This document shows, one piece after another, positions 1 to 7,254 of a DNA stretch of 27,972 bases (position 1 is the first letter of the stretch; each line of letters opens with the position of its first letter). A program made the position numbers and the translations under genes. Under the pieces are notes generated by a model. It had not been told where the DNA came from, made no database searches, and was given only the letters and a program-made list of their open reading frames with translations. Source of the DNA: Bacillota bacterium (GTDB lineage: Bacteria > Bacillota > GCA-003054495 > Carboxydocellales > JAJZTU01); the NCBI GenBank assembly GCA_021848765.1, contig JAJZTU010000007.1, positions 1-27,972 of the forward strand, in the 5' to 3' direction.

Positions 1-1
1 A

Positions 2-1210
2 ATTGAAATGAAGGTGGGCGCCCGCCTGGAAGTGGTCAAGGTGCTGGAGCGCGACCTGGAGCGGGCCAAGATGCTTGGTATTCCGGAGGGTATAGTAACC
101 ACCAATTTTGCCGGGATCACCGGTGACCCCGATATAGATATCGTAGTGGAACTGGTGGGAGGCGTGGAAGCGGCTCTGAGCTTCGTCAAAGGGGCTTTAG
201 AGGCCGGCAAAAGTGTGGTCACGGCTAACAAGGACCTAATCGCCCAGGACGGTCAGGAACTTTTCCAGGTGGCCAGGGAGAAAAATGTGGACCTGCTTTT
301 CGAGGCCAGTGTGGGTGGGGGTATTCCTATCATCCGGCCCCTGAAAGATAGTCTGGCTGCCAACAAAATTCAGCAAATTATCGGTATTGTCAATGGTACC
401 ACCAACTACATGCTAACCAAGATGGCCCGGGAAGGGTCCGATTTCGCCGATGTCCTGGCCGAGGCCCAGGCTAAAGGTTATGCTGAGGCAGACCCCACTT
501 CCGATGTGGAAGGGCTGGATGCGGCCCGCAAGCTGGCCATTCTGGCTTCCATCGGCTTTAATTCCCGGGTTACTTTCAAGGATGTCTATGTGGAGGGTAT
601 TACCAGGATTACGCAGCAGGATATCATCTGCGCCAAGGAACTGGGTTATGTAGTGAAACTTCTGGCCATTGCCAAGGAGAGTGACGGTAGCATTGAGGCC
701 CGGGTTCATCCTGCTTTTCTGCCTACAGCCCATCCTTTGGCTTCGGTGAATGATGTTTTTAACGGCATCTTTGTCCGGGGGGATGCAGTAGGTGACACCA
801 TGTTCCACGGCCGGGGCGCCGGGGAAATGCCCACCGCCAGCGCTGTAACCGGGGATATTATGGAAGCGGCCCGCAATATCCTGTACCGGCATCGCGGCCG
901 CAACGGCTGCACCTGCTATGACCATAAGCCCATTAAACCTATCGCTGACATCAGGTCTAAGTATTATGTCCGGCTTAGCGTCATTGACAAGCCAGGGGTT
1001 TTGGACAGTATCGCCGCTGTTTTCAATAACCTGGAGGTAGCCTTGAGTTCGGAAATCCGGAAGCGCAGGCTTGGAGAGATGGCTGAACTGATCTTTGTCA
1101 CACACGAGGTGCCCGAACGCAACATCCGGGATGCTCTGACCATAATCAAGGACATGCCCGCTGTAGATGGTATAGCAAACCTAATCCGTGTTGAAGGAGA
1201 TGGATGCTGA
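2..1210 (+). CDS. hom: Homoserine dehydrogenase (5' end cut by window edge)
   Basis: NADP-dependent homoserine dehydrogenase, which reduces aspartate semialdehyde to homoserine for threonine and methionine synthesis in the cytoplasm. The frame is already open at base 2, so the internal ATG at 8 is not the start; roughly the first 25-30 residues with the Rossmann glycine motif lie outside the window. Visible are VTANKDLIA, the substrate-domain stretch GIVNGTTNYM, and EADPTSDVEGLDAARK with the family's catalytic Asp/Lys region. A C-terminal ACT domain begins near YYVRLSVIDKPGVLD, as in the long, threonine-regulated form of the enzyme. Its last 30 bases overlap the tail of the convergent EamA gene. 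The family call is very firm; regulation by threonine is inferred from the ACT domain only. Confidence 0.95.
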   Translation: MEMKVGARLEVVKVLERDLERAKMLGIPEGIVTTNFAGITGDPDIDIVVELVGGVEAALSFVKGALEAGKSVVTANKDLIAQDGQELFQVAREKNVDLLFEASVGGGIPIIRPLKDSLAANKIQQIIGIVNGTTNYMLTKMAREGSDFADVLAEAQAKGYAEADPTSDVEGLDAARKLAILASIGFNSRVTFKDVYVEGITRITQQDIICAKELGYVVKLLAIAKESDGSIEARVHPAFLPTAHPLASVNDVFNGIFVRGDAVGDTMFHGRGAGEMPTASAVTGDIMEAARNILYRHRGRNGCTCYDHKPIKPIADIRSKYYVRLSVIDKPGVLDSIAAVFNNLEVALSSEIRKRRLGEMAELIFVTHEVPERNIRDALTIIKDMPAVDGIANLIRVEGDGC

Positions 1211-2080
1211 AGGGGTGCGTACATTCCGGTTAATCAGCAATAATCCCAGCAGCACCAAAGCCAACCCCACAAGTGAGCGGAAAGAGATTGTTTCTCCCAG
1301 CCACCAGTAACCTACAAATTGGGCAATAATCGGGGAAATATAAGTCCAGGTAGATGGAAAGAGCGGATTGGTAGCCCGGACAAGCCAGTAATATGTTCCG
1401 TGACCAACGATTGACCCGAGAACGGTAAGGTACAACCACGCTTTAATAATACTGGAGTTAAGACTTAAGGTTTGCCATGGTTCCAGCAAAACGGATAATA
1501 AAATCAAACCTGCACTGCCGAATAACATCTGATAGGCGTTAAATATGTATGGATTTGTACCGGAGACTAAAGCACGTTTAGAGTGAACTGCACCAATGGA
1601 ATAAGTGACTTGGGCCAGTAAAATAAAAACTACGGCTACCATGGAATTGAGAGTTCCATCACTGTTTAATGCAGGAAAAACAGCCGTTCCGACGCCTATC
1701 AACCCTAAACACAACCCGGCCAATTTCATTCCCAACAGACTTTTTGAACCTTGTCTCCATTGTACCGCGCCCACTATCATGGGCGCCGTGGCTGACAGCA
1801 GTGCCGCCAATCCCGAGGAAATATACCGTTCTCCCCAATATAGGGTTGCAAACAGTACCGTGGTCATGCTTATCCCGACAAAGCAGGCATCCCGCAATTC
1901 TTGCCGGGATAACCTTACCTGCTTACCTGTCAGCCGAAAAAACAAAATAATCAAAATGCCGGCTGCTAAAAACCTTGTACCCGCAAAGATAAAGGGCGGG
2001 ACACCCGCATCCACTCCAATTTTGATAGCTAAAAAGGTAGTTCCGAAGATAAGGCACATCATGGCATAAGCAAAATACAT
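1181..2080 (-). CDS. EamA/DMT-family transporter
   Basis: Drug/metabolite-superfamily membrane protein of 299 residues, about ten hydrophobic segments in two EamA repeats; the first begins MYFAYAMMCLIFGTTFLAIK. Such proteins usually export amino acids or related metabolites; the substrate cannot be read from the sequence. I chose the ATG at 2080 because AAGGGGG lies 8 bases upstream and the first helix follows at once. The open frame runs on to 2230, but that part is polar, lacks family character and would run into the divergent gene. It is transcribed away from the MocR-type regulator at 2194, and a divergent regulator-exporter pair suggests that regulator controls it. It ends 30 bases inside hom on the other strand. 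Confidence 0.88.
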   Translation of the reverse strand: MYFAYAMMCLIFGTTFLAIKIGVDAGVPPFIFAGTRFLAAGILIILFFRLTGKQVRLSRQELRDACFVGISMTTVLFATLYWGERYISSGLAALLSATAPMIVGAVQWRQGSKSLLGMKLAGLCLGLIGVGTAVFPALNSDGTLNSMVAVVFILLAQVTYSIGAVHSKRALVSGTNPYIFNAYQMLFGSAGLILLSVLLEPWQTLSLNSSIIKAWLYLTVLGSIVGHGTYYWLVRATNPLFPSTWTYISPIIAQFVGYWWLGETISFRSLVGLALVLLGLLLINRNVRTPSASISFNTD

Positions 2081-2193
2081 GTCCAAAACCCCCTTGTTTG
2101 ATATATAACAGTCCTGTATTATACCTTTATAGAAGCATTTACTTATCATAACAGTCAACAATCGATTATAACACTTGGGTGGTGTAGAGAAGA
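2081..2193. promoter_or_regulatory. Divergent control region between EamA gene and MocR regulator
   Basis: The 113-base gap holds ATAACAGTC at 2105-2113 and again at 2148-2156 on the same strand, 43 bases apart (about four helical turns). A shorter copy, ATAACA, is at 2168-2173. MocR/GabR-type regulators are known to bind spaced direct repeats near their own promoter. A possible plus-strand promoter for the regulator is TTGTTT (2094-2099), 17 bases, TATTAT (2117-2122). The -35 match is weak (3/6). No clear promoter could be settled for the transporter. Confidence 0.4.
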
Positions 2194-3699
2194 ATGAATA
2201 TCGACATTGAACGCCAAACAAATACACCATTAAAGGAACAGGTGCGGTTGGCTATCGCCCAACGAATCCGTTCCGGGCTCCTGGCACCGGGCCAAAGATT
2301 ACCTTCCGTTCGGCAACTGGCTGACCAGATGAAGATAAGTTTGGTAACCGCTGTTCAAGCCTACCGCTTATTAGAAAATGATGGGCTGGTCGAATCCATT
2401 CAAGGCAAAGGGACCTTTGTCGCCTCCCCCCAAGGACCCAATAATCCATGGATAAACCAAAACAGCAACGGGCTTCACCTGGTCCACCAAGAAATGCCCG
2501 CTAACCCCTTTGACTGGCAATTAACCATTAAGGATTACCTTCCCCGGGCCAGCTTTTGGAGCCAGAGTGCTGTACGTTTACCGCCCGGAATTCTCGATTT
2601 AGCCACAGCCTCTATCCACCATTCTCTGCTTCCCCTGTCCCTGTTAAATTCATCCATTCAACAGTCATTGCGGGAATACTCATCTTCTTTGGGAAGTTAT
2701 GCACCCTTCCAGGGAGATCCTGAATTTCTTAAGGTCATCGTCGATTACCTCAAAGCACAGGACCTGCCGTTTGAAACTCACCAGTTGATTGTCACCAATG
2801 GAACACAGCAGGGAATTGACTTATTTGCCCGGACCTTTCTTGGACCAGGAGATGTTTTGGCAATGGAAACGCCTGCCTTTTCCGGATCCATCGACGCATT
2901 TAGGTTTAGCCATGCTTCGATTCAACCCATCCCCCTTGACCAGGACGGGATCCGTATTGATATTTTGGAAGATTTGTCAACCCGGGTTAAAATTAAAGCT
3001 ATCTATACCGTTCCCACTTACCAAAACCCTACCGGAGCTGTTATGTCTTTGAGACGTCGCAGGCAATTGGTAGAATTTGCGGAGCAAAATGATATTCTTA
3101 TTCTCGAGGATGAGCCCCACCGTGAATTAACTCTGTCCAGGCGAAACGTGATGAATAAATTACCCCCACCCCTCAAAGCTTTGGATATGACAGGGCGGGT
3201 GGTGTACCTTAAAGGATTCAGCAAATTCCTCTTTCCCGGACTGCGTTTGGGGGTAATCGCCGCTGATGGCACAGTGTACAGTCGGTTACTGGCTGCCAAA
3301 TCCATTGTTGACTTGGGTTCTCCGTTATGGCTGCAAAAGGCTTTAATTCCCTTCTTCAAACACTCACAGCTCAAAAGCTACATTAGAAAATTAAATCAGG
3401 TGTTGGTGGATCGTAGTGATCTGGTGGCCGGAAAACTATTCGCCAAACTCAGCCCGCAGGTTCACTGGCAAAAGCCATCCGGAGGAATGCACCTCTGGCT
3501 GACTCTCCCTCCCGCACTTTCTGCTGACAGCCTGATTCCGGAAGCCCACCACCGGGGAATTCATTTTTTGCCGGGCTCTATCTTTTATCCCGGAGAGCCG
3601 GAAGCCCATCACCTGCGTATCTGTTGGACAAATCTCCCGGATGCCGATTTACCCAAAGCGTTAGACATTTTATGTGAGCTCTTAAATCAATCTGTTTAA
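2194..3699 (+). CDS. MocR-type regulator (GntR winged helix fused to aminotransferase fold)
   Basis: 501-residue PdxR/GabR/MocR-subfamily transcription factor. Residues 1-77 are a GntR winged helix (LAPGQRLPSVRQLADQMKIS, then ENDGLVESIQGKGTFVA). After a linker, residues about 130-500 form a class-I aminotransferase domain used as a PLP or amino-compound sensor. The PLP-binding lysine is K344 in GFSKFLFPGLRLG, and QNPTG at 277-281 is the usual cofactor-pocket motif. The usual EDDY is replaced by EDEP (305-308), so catalysis is doubtful, as is common in regulators. The ribosome site is weak (AGAGAAG just before ATG 2194). The divergent EamA exporter is the obvious candidate target; the effector is unknown. 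Confidence 0.92.
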   Translation: MNIDIERQTNTPLKEQVRLAIAQRIRSGLLAPGQRLPSVRQLADQMKISLVTAVQAYRLLENDGLVESIQGKGTFVASPQGPNNPWINQNSNGLHLVHQEMPANPFDWQLTIKDYLPRASFWSQSAVRLPPGILDLATASIHHSLLPLSLLNSSIQQSLREYSSSLGSYAPFQGDPEFLKVIVDYLKAQDLPFETHQLIVTNGTQQGIDLFARTFLGPGDVLAMETPAFSGSIDAFRFSHASIQPIPLDQDGIRIDILEDLSTRVKIKAIYTVPTYQNPTGAVMSLRRRRQLVEFAEQNDILILEDEPHRELTLSRRNVMNKLPPPLKALDMTGRVVYLKGFSKFLFPGLRLGVIAADGTVYSRLLAAKSIVDLGSPLWLQKALIPFFKHSQLKSYIRKLNQVLVDRSDLVAGKLFAKLSPQVHWQKPSGGMHLWLTLPPALSADSLIPEAHHRGIHFLPGSIFYPGEPEAHHLRICWTNLPDADLPKALDILCELLNQSV

Positions 3700-3816
3700 A
3701 ATACTTTACAGACATTTGAACTTTTTTAGACAATCCACCGCAAGAAGTTGAGTAAAGATGCTGGATTTGCTAAACTTGATACGACAGTATTAAGCATTTG
3801 AGACGGAGGTAAGGTC

Positions 3817-4560
3817 ATGCCGGAAACCCAACAAATTTCCCTGCTTATCGCTCTTGTGGGTGGGATAATTTCTTTCCTGTCTCCCTGTGTCCTGCCCATG
3901 ATTCCCGCCTATGTCGGGTATTTGACCGGCGCCTCCCTGACTGACCTGGAGGAAACCTCCACGTCTGAATTCAGGATGATGGCCTTGTCGCGCTCTTTAG
4001 GGTTTATTTTTGGTTTCACCGTAATCTTTGTGGTGCTCGGCGCCTCTGCCAGCCTGATCGGCAAGTTCCTGGGCCAGTACCGGCCTTTGCTGCGCCAGGT
4101 GGGTGGGATACTCGTTTTTCTGTTTGGATTACACATGACCGGGCTGCTGCCCATTAAGTTCCTGTATTATGAAAAAAGGCCGGATATTACTCCGGAATCC
4201 CGCGGCTTTCTCTCAGCCACGCTCATGGGGCTGGCCTTTGGGGCAGGCTGGTCACCTTGTGTGGGGCCGGTCCTTTCGGCCATTCTGCTCTATGCCGGCG
4301 CCAGTGGAACAGTGGGGCAGGGCATGCTGCTGCTGGCGGTCTATTCCCTGGGTTTAGGAGTACCGTTTGTGGTCACTGCCTTAGCCATCGGTCGCTTTAA
4401 CGCTCTATTTCAAAGGTTTTCCCGCTATCTGCCCTATGTTTCGGTAATCAGCGGGGCCCTCTTGATGGTGATGGGCATGTTGATTTTTACTAATAAATTG
4501 CGGATGCTTAACCAGTATTTTTATTTCATCGGGACTTTGGAACAAATACTATTGCGGTAA
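3817..4560 (+). CDS. ccdA: CcdA-type cytochrome c biogenesis / thiol-disulfide membrane protein
   Basis: 247-residue membrane protein of the CcdA/DsbD-beta family, with about six transmembrane segments. It passes reducing equivalents from cytoplasmic thioredoxin to extracytoplasmic thiol proteins such as apocytochrome c or ResA-like partners. The two redox cysteines sit in the expected places: C24 in FLSPCVLPMIPAYVGYL and C148 in GAGWSPCVGPVLS. Length is normal. ATG 3817 has GGAGG 7 bases upstream. No ResA, thioredoxin-like or cytochrome synthesis gene is adjacent, so its partner must lie elsewhere. The 117-base gap before it has only weak promoter-like matches (TTGAGT, 17 bases, TAAACT). Confidence 0.92.
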   Translation: MPETQQISLLIALVGGIISFLSPCVLPMIPAYVGYLTGASLTDLEETSTSEFRMMALSRSLGFIFGFTVIFVVLGASASLIGKFLGQYRPLLRQVGGILVFLFGLHMTGLLPIKFLYYEKRPDITPESRGFLSATLMGLAFGAGWSPCVGPVLSAILLYAGASGTVGQGMLLLAVYSLGLGVPFVVTALAIGRFNALFQRFSRYLPYVSVISGALLMVMGMLIFTNKLRMLNQYFYFIGTLEQILLR

Positions 4561-4565
4561 AATCA

Positions 4566-4611
4566 GCAAGCTAAACCGTAACTGACCGGCAAGCCTAACC
4601 GTAACTGATCA
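4566..4611. repeat. Two tandem copies of a 23-bp sequence
   Basis: Copies at 4566-4588 and 4589-4611 abut and match at 19 of 23 positions. The shared core is ACCGTAACTGA. They fill most of the gap between ccdA and the URO-D-like gene, ending 32 bases before the latter's ATG. They may be regulatory sites or a slippage product; no palindrome is evident in the unit. Confidence 0.7.
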
Positions 4612-4643
4612 GCCAGATAAATTATTCTGCGGAGGAAGACAGC

Positions 4644-5684
4644 ATGACCAAACGGGAGCGAGTCCAAGCCGCAATAGAACACCGGGAGCCTGACCGGGTC
4701 CCCAAAGGGGAACTCTTGATTTCTCCAACCCTGGTGGAAAGGGTGGTGGGAGTTTCAACCGGGCCCTGGGAAGCTTTGCGGGAATTTATCGACAGAATTA
4801 ACGCCGACCTGGTGGTTGTGCCCCCTGAGGTACCGTCACCGGTGGCTTCAGGCCTTCAGCACATGGGAGAAGATTTGTTCATGGACCACTGGGGGAGGAC
4901 ATTTACCCGCTGGCATGACTGCAGCTATTACCACGGGGAGGCCTTTAAGCTGGAACGGGGTATCGCAACCCTGCAGCTCCCGGAACTGGATGACTACACA
5001 ACCGGGCAGGTTGAATATTTTGCCGGGAACACCGGCCTGTTCGTGTTTGGCTTAGTGGACGGCGGGTTCCAGTTAGCCACCAGCCTGATGGGTTTTGAGC
5101 CATTCCTGATGGCCTGCCTGAACAATACAGAAAAAATTGCCGCCCTGATTGAACGCCTGGAAGACTTTCAGGTGGAAGTAGCCTTAAAAATGGTAAAAGC
5201 GGGCGCACACGGGATAATTATTGCCGACGACTTCGCCTATGCCCGGAATACCCTGGTTTCACCACAAGTACTCCAGTTCACATTGTTTCCGGCCCTGAAA
5301 AAGGCGGTACAGGCCCTGCACCAGGCCGGAGTACCGGTTTTTCTCCATTGTGACGGCAACATCACCAAGGTTCTCCCTGACCTGGTCGCCACAGGCATAG
5401 ACGGGCTCCAGTGCCTGGAGTCCGCAGCGGGTATGGATTTGCAAGCTATTAAGGCCCAGTGGGGGGACAAGCTGTGTTTAATGGGCAACCTGGACATCAG
5501 CCTTCTGGAGCCGGGCGCTGATGAGACAAGCCTGCGGGAAACGGTCCGCCAGGCCGTACAGGCCGCTGCTCCCGGGGGAGGCTATATTTTCAGCACCAGC
5601 GCCGGCCTGACCCAGGACACCGGTTGGCCCAAGCTTCAACTGGCCTACCGGCTGGCAGAAGAACTTGGTGAATATAAGATTTAG
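4644..5684 (+). CDS. URO-D superfamily protein (methyltransferase-like, not HemE)
   Basis: 346-residue protein of the uroporphyrinogen decarboxylase/MtaA superfamily. It starts MTKRERVQAAIEHREPDRVP, a typical opening for URO-D-like proteins of anaerobes. It lacks the HemE signature (MRQAGRYLPEYR), so haem decarboxylation is unlikely. In this superfamily such proteins often move methyl groups between corrinoid proteins and thiols or methylated substrates. Residues 234-239 read LHCDGN, where MtaA enzymes have a zinc-binding H-x-C; GNLD at 281-284 is another family motif. GGAGGA precedes the ATG. No corrinoid protein or activator is adjacent. The superfamily is certain; the reaction is unknown. 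Confidence 0.85.
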   Translation: MTKRERVQAAIEHREPDRVPKGELLISPTLVERVVGVSTGPWEALREFIDRINADLVVVPPEVPSPVASGLQHMGEDLFMDHWGRTFTRWHDCSYYHGEAFKLERGIATLQLPELDDYTTGQVEYFAGNTGLFVFGLVDGGFQLATSLMGFEPFLMACLNNTEKIAALIERLEDFQVEVALKMVKAGAHGIIIADDFAYARNTLVSPQVLQFTLFPALKKAVQALHQAGVPVFLHCDGNITKVLPDLVATGIDGLQCLESAAGMDLQAIKAQWGDKLCLMGNLDISLLEPGADETSLRETVRQAVQAAAPGGGYIFSTSAGLTQDTGWPKLQLAYRLAEELGEYKI

Positions 5685-5730
5685 CTAATGAAAGAACAAC
5701 AGTCTGCAGAACAAAACTTCAGGATACAGC

Positions 5731-5780
5731 CAAAAAAAACGACGAACAGCAAGGGATGGGTGAATTCCCTTGCTGTTCGT
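5731..5780 (-). terminator. Rho-independent terminator, 15-bp perfect stem
   Basis: Arms 5742-5756 and 5766-5780 are perfectly complementary (ACGAACAGCAAGGGA on the plus strand), with a 9-base loop. On the minus strand CG and then eight T follow (5732-5739). The plus strand has no T-run after the stem, so it acts leftward. It ends the candidate small RNA and may also stop transcription from the YkvI-type gene 210 bases upstream. Confidence 0.8.
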
Positions 5781-5850
5781 ATGTGAGGAGGTTATAGGGG
5801 TGCATGAGTTTGACAAGAGCTGAAGTTTGCCGGGTTTTTAACAACCTTCT
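5731..5850 (-). ncRNA. Candidate small RNA, about 120 nt
   Basis: Predicted from signals only. A sigma-A-like promoter (5857-5885) points leftward, and about 75 bases after its expected start comes a perfect 15-bp hairpin followed by eight U. The transcript would begin near 5850. Its 5' end can fold by pairing GAAGGUUG with CAAACUUC (one mismatch) around an ACCCGG-containing loop. A single-stranded middle part carries CACCCC (5797-5802) and CCUCCUC (5785-5791); the latter is complementary to Shine-Dalgarno sequences, as in several Gram-positive regulatory RNAs. No convincing ORF lies inside. The alternative is that this is just the far 3' end of the YkvI-type gene's mRNA, with the promoter match being chance. 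Confidence 0.45.
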
Positions 5851-5856
5851 ACCTAT

Positions 5857-5885
5857 ATAATACTACCAAGTCCCGGATTTGGCAA
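5857..5885 (-). promoter_or_regulatory. Sigma-A-type promoter for candidate small RNA
   Basis: On the minus strand TTGCCA (5880-5885) and TATTAT (5857-5862) are separated by exactly 17 bases, with five of six matches to consensus in each box. The expected start is near 5850. It lies in non-coding DNA and no protein gene follows it leftward. The rest of the gap, 5886-5990, shows nothing definite. Confidence 0.5.
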
Positions 5886-5990
5886 TAGTTATTGTGGTCA
5901 TTTTCACAAAGTTGTAAAGTTAGAAATTGCCTGAATTATGCCGTCAATTGAGGGTTATTATCAAAGAAAGCGGTTAAGCGAGATTTTTGT

Positions 5991-7109
5991 CTAGTAGAAT
6001 TTTTTACCAAGCATAAGCTTACCCAGTCTGACCAGCAGGCCAAGCAGAAAAATCAAGCCGGTATAACCTAATAACGGATACAACGTCCCAACCAGAGTAG
6101 AAAAGCCGATACCGCTAAACGATGCTGCTGTCAGGAGGCTGCCTGCCGCCGTCCACCGGTAGCTCCAGCCCCTGTACTGGGAAAGGCGGGTGGCAAAACC
6201 GTAAAGGTCGGCTATGAGGGTGGTAAAGACCTCTGCCCAAAGGACCAGGGCAAAGCTTATTCGCAGGGCTTCAGAGTAGGGCCGGACTACATAAAGCATG
6301 GGGACTTGATAGTGGGCGATTTTCGGGAAGTGGGCCATCTGCACCAGGGTCAGCATCATGCTTAACAGCCCCAGGACCAAACCGCCCACCAGGGCTCCTT
6401 TAACTAATACTCCCGGGTTAGGCGCTGCCTTGCCCATAGGAGCCAGAACGGGTACGGAGAGAATCAGGTTGTACGATATATACAGCAGGGCTGCCAGCAG
6501 CCAGTGGGGAGCGGCAGCCAACCCCGGCGCGGTAAAAGCCAGGTCCGCAATGATCAGGCCATGATGATTCAGGGAATAGGTACTAATCCCCAGGATTAAA
6601 ATAACCATAACAGGTATTATGACGGTATTGGCAGCCATAACACCGGAAAGACCATATAATACGGTAAGCAGGGCCAAAACCATCGTGCCGGCCACTCCCC
6701 AGGCTGCGGGTAAACCCAGGTGCTCCCGGAAGATTGCCCCTACGCCTGCCAGCATTACTACCATGGCCCCAAACAAAAACAGGGTAACCAGGGCGTCAAT
6801 AAACCTGCCAAGCACAGGACCGCAGGTGTGCATAAAAATTGGGTGGTGGGAGCGGGTTTGTAAACGCTGGCCCAAATAGAGGATAAAGGCCCCTAAAAGT
6901 GCGAAGCCTAGGGAGGCGACAACAATACCCAGCAGCCCCCATCCCCCGAAGGCCGCAAAAAACTGTAGAATCTCCTGGCCGGAAGCAAAACCGGCCCCGA
7001 CAACAGTGCCAATATAGGTGGCGGCAATGTGCCAGGAGGTAATGGGCCCGGTTGGCTTAAACAGTCTTCCCGGGAAGCCAACACCTGCACCTGATTTGGA
7101 CCTGCTCAT
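5991..7109 (-). CDS. YkvI-family membrane protein
   Basis: 372-residue polytopic membrane protein with about ten hydrophobic segments. The conserved glycine-rich stretch GTVVGAGFASGQEILQFF at 34-51 in the first helix is typical of YkvI-like proteins in the APC transporter superfamily, related to sodium-coupled amino-acid carriers. The substrate is unknown. It starts at ATG 7109 with a GGGGG ribosome site 7 bases before. It is a single gene, divergent from the phosphatase-superfamily gene at 7255. No hairpin lies directly after its stop; the next leftward terminator is at 5731-5780. Confidence 0.8.
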   Translation of the reverse strand: MSRSKSGAGVGFPGRLFKPTGPITSWHIAATYIGTVVGAGFASGQEILQFFAAFGGWGLLGIVVASLGFALLGAFILYLGQRLQTRSHHPIFMHTCGPVLGRFIDALVTLFLFGAMVVMLAGVGAIFREHLGLPAAWGVAGTMVLALLTVLYGLSGVMAANTVIIPVMVILILGISTYSLNHHGLIIADLAFTAPGLAAAPHWLLAALLYISYNLILSVPVLAPMGKAAPNPGVLVKGALVGGLVLGLLSMMLTLVQMAHFPKIAHYQVPMLYVVRPYSEALRISFALVLWAEVFTTLIADLYGFATRLSQYRGWSYRWTAAGSLLTAASFSGIGFSTLVGTLYPLLGYTGLIFLLGLLVRLGKLMLGKKFY

Positions 7110-7254
7110 GCTTCATCCCCCATTTCCTTCCCGGTAATACTAATGTATATGCAGGGGGATAGCAAAATCAGAAGAACTTGTATTTGCAGAAGAAATCTGT
7201 AAAAATCTAAAGTAGGGATAGACATTCTCCGTTAAGCAAAGGGGGGAGACATCC

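Noticed and set aside
413..1105. 230-codon open frame on the minus strand inside hom
   Set aside because: Antisense shadow of a GC-biased conserved gene; no ribosome site and no protein-like motifs.
3700..3816. Terminator after the MocR gene
   Set aside because: TCTGT/ACAGA forms only a 5-bp stem with a long loop and the T-run is displaced.
5804..5860. 18-codon plus-strand ORF after GAGGAGG (5785-5791)
   Set aside because: Spacing of 12 is too long and the peptide has no features; the GAGGAGG is better explained as the C-rich motif of the minus-strand RNA.
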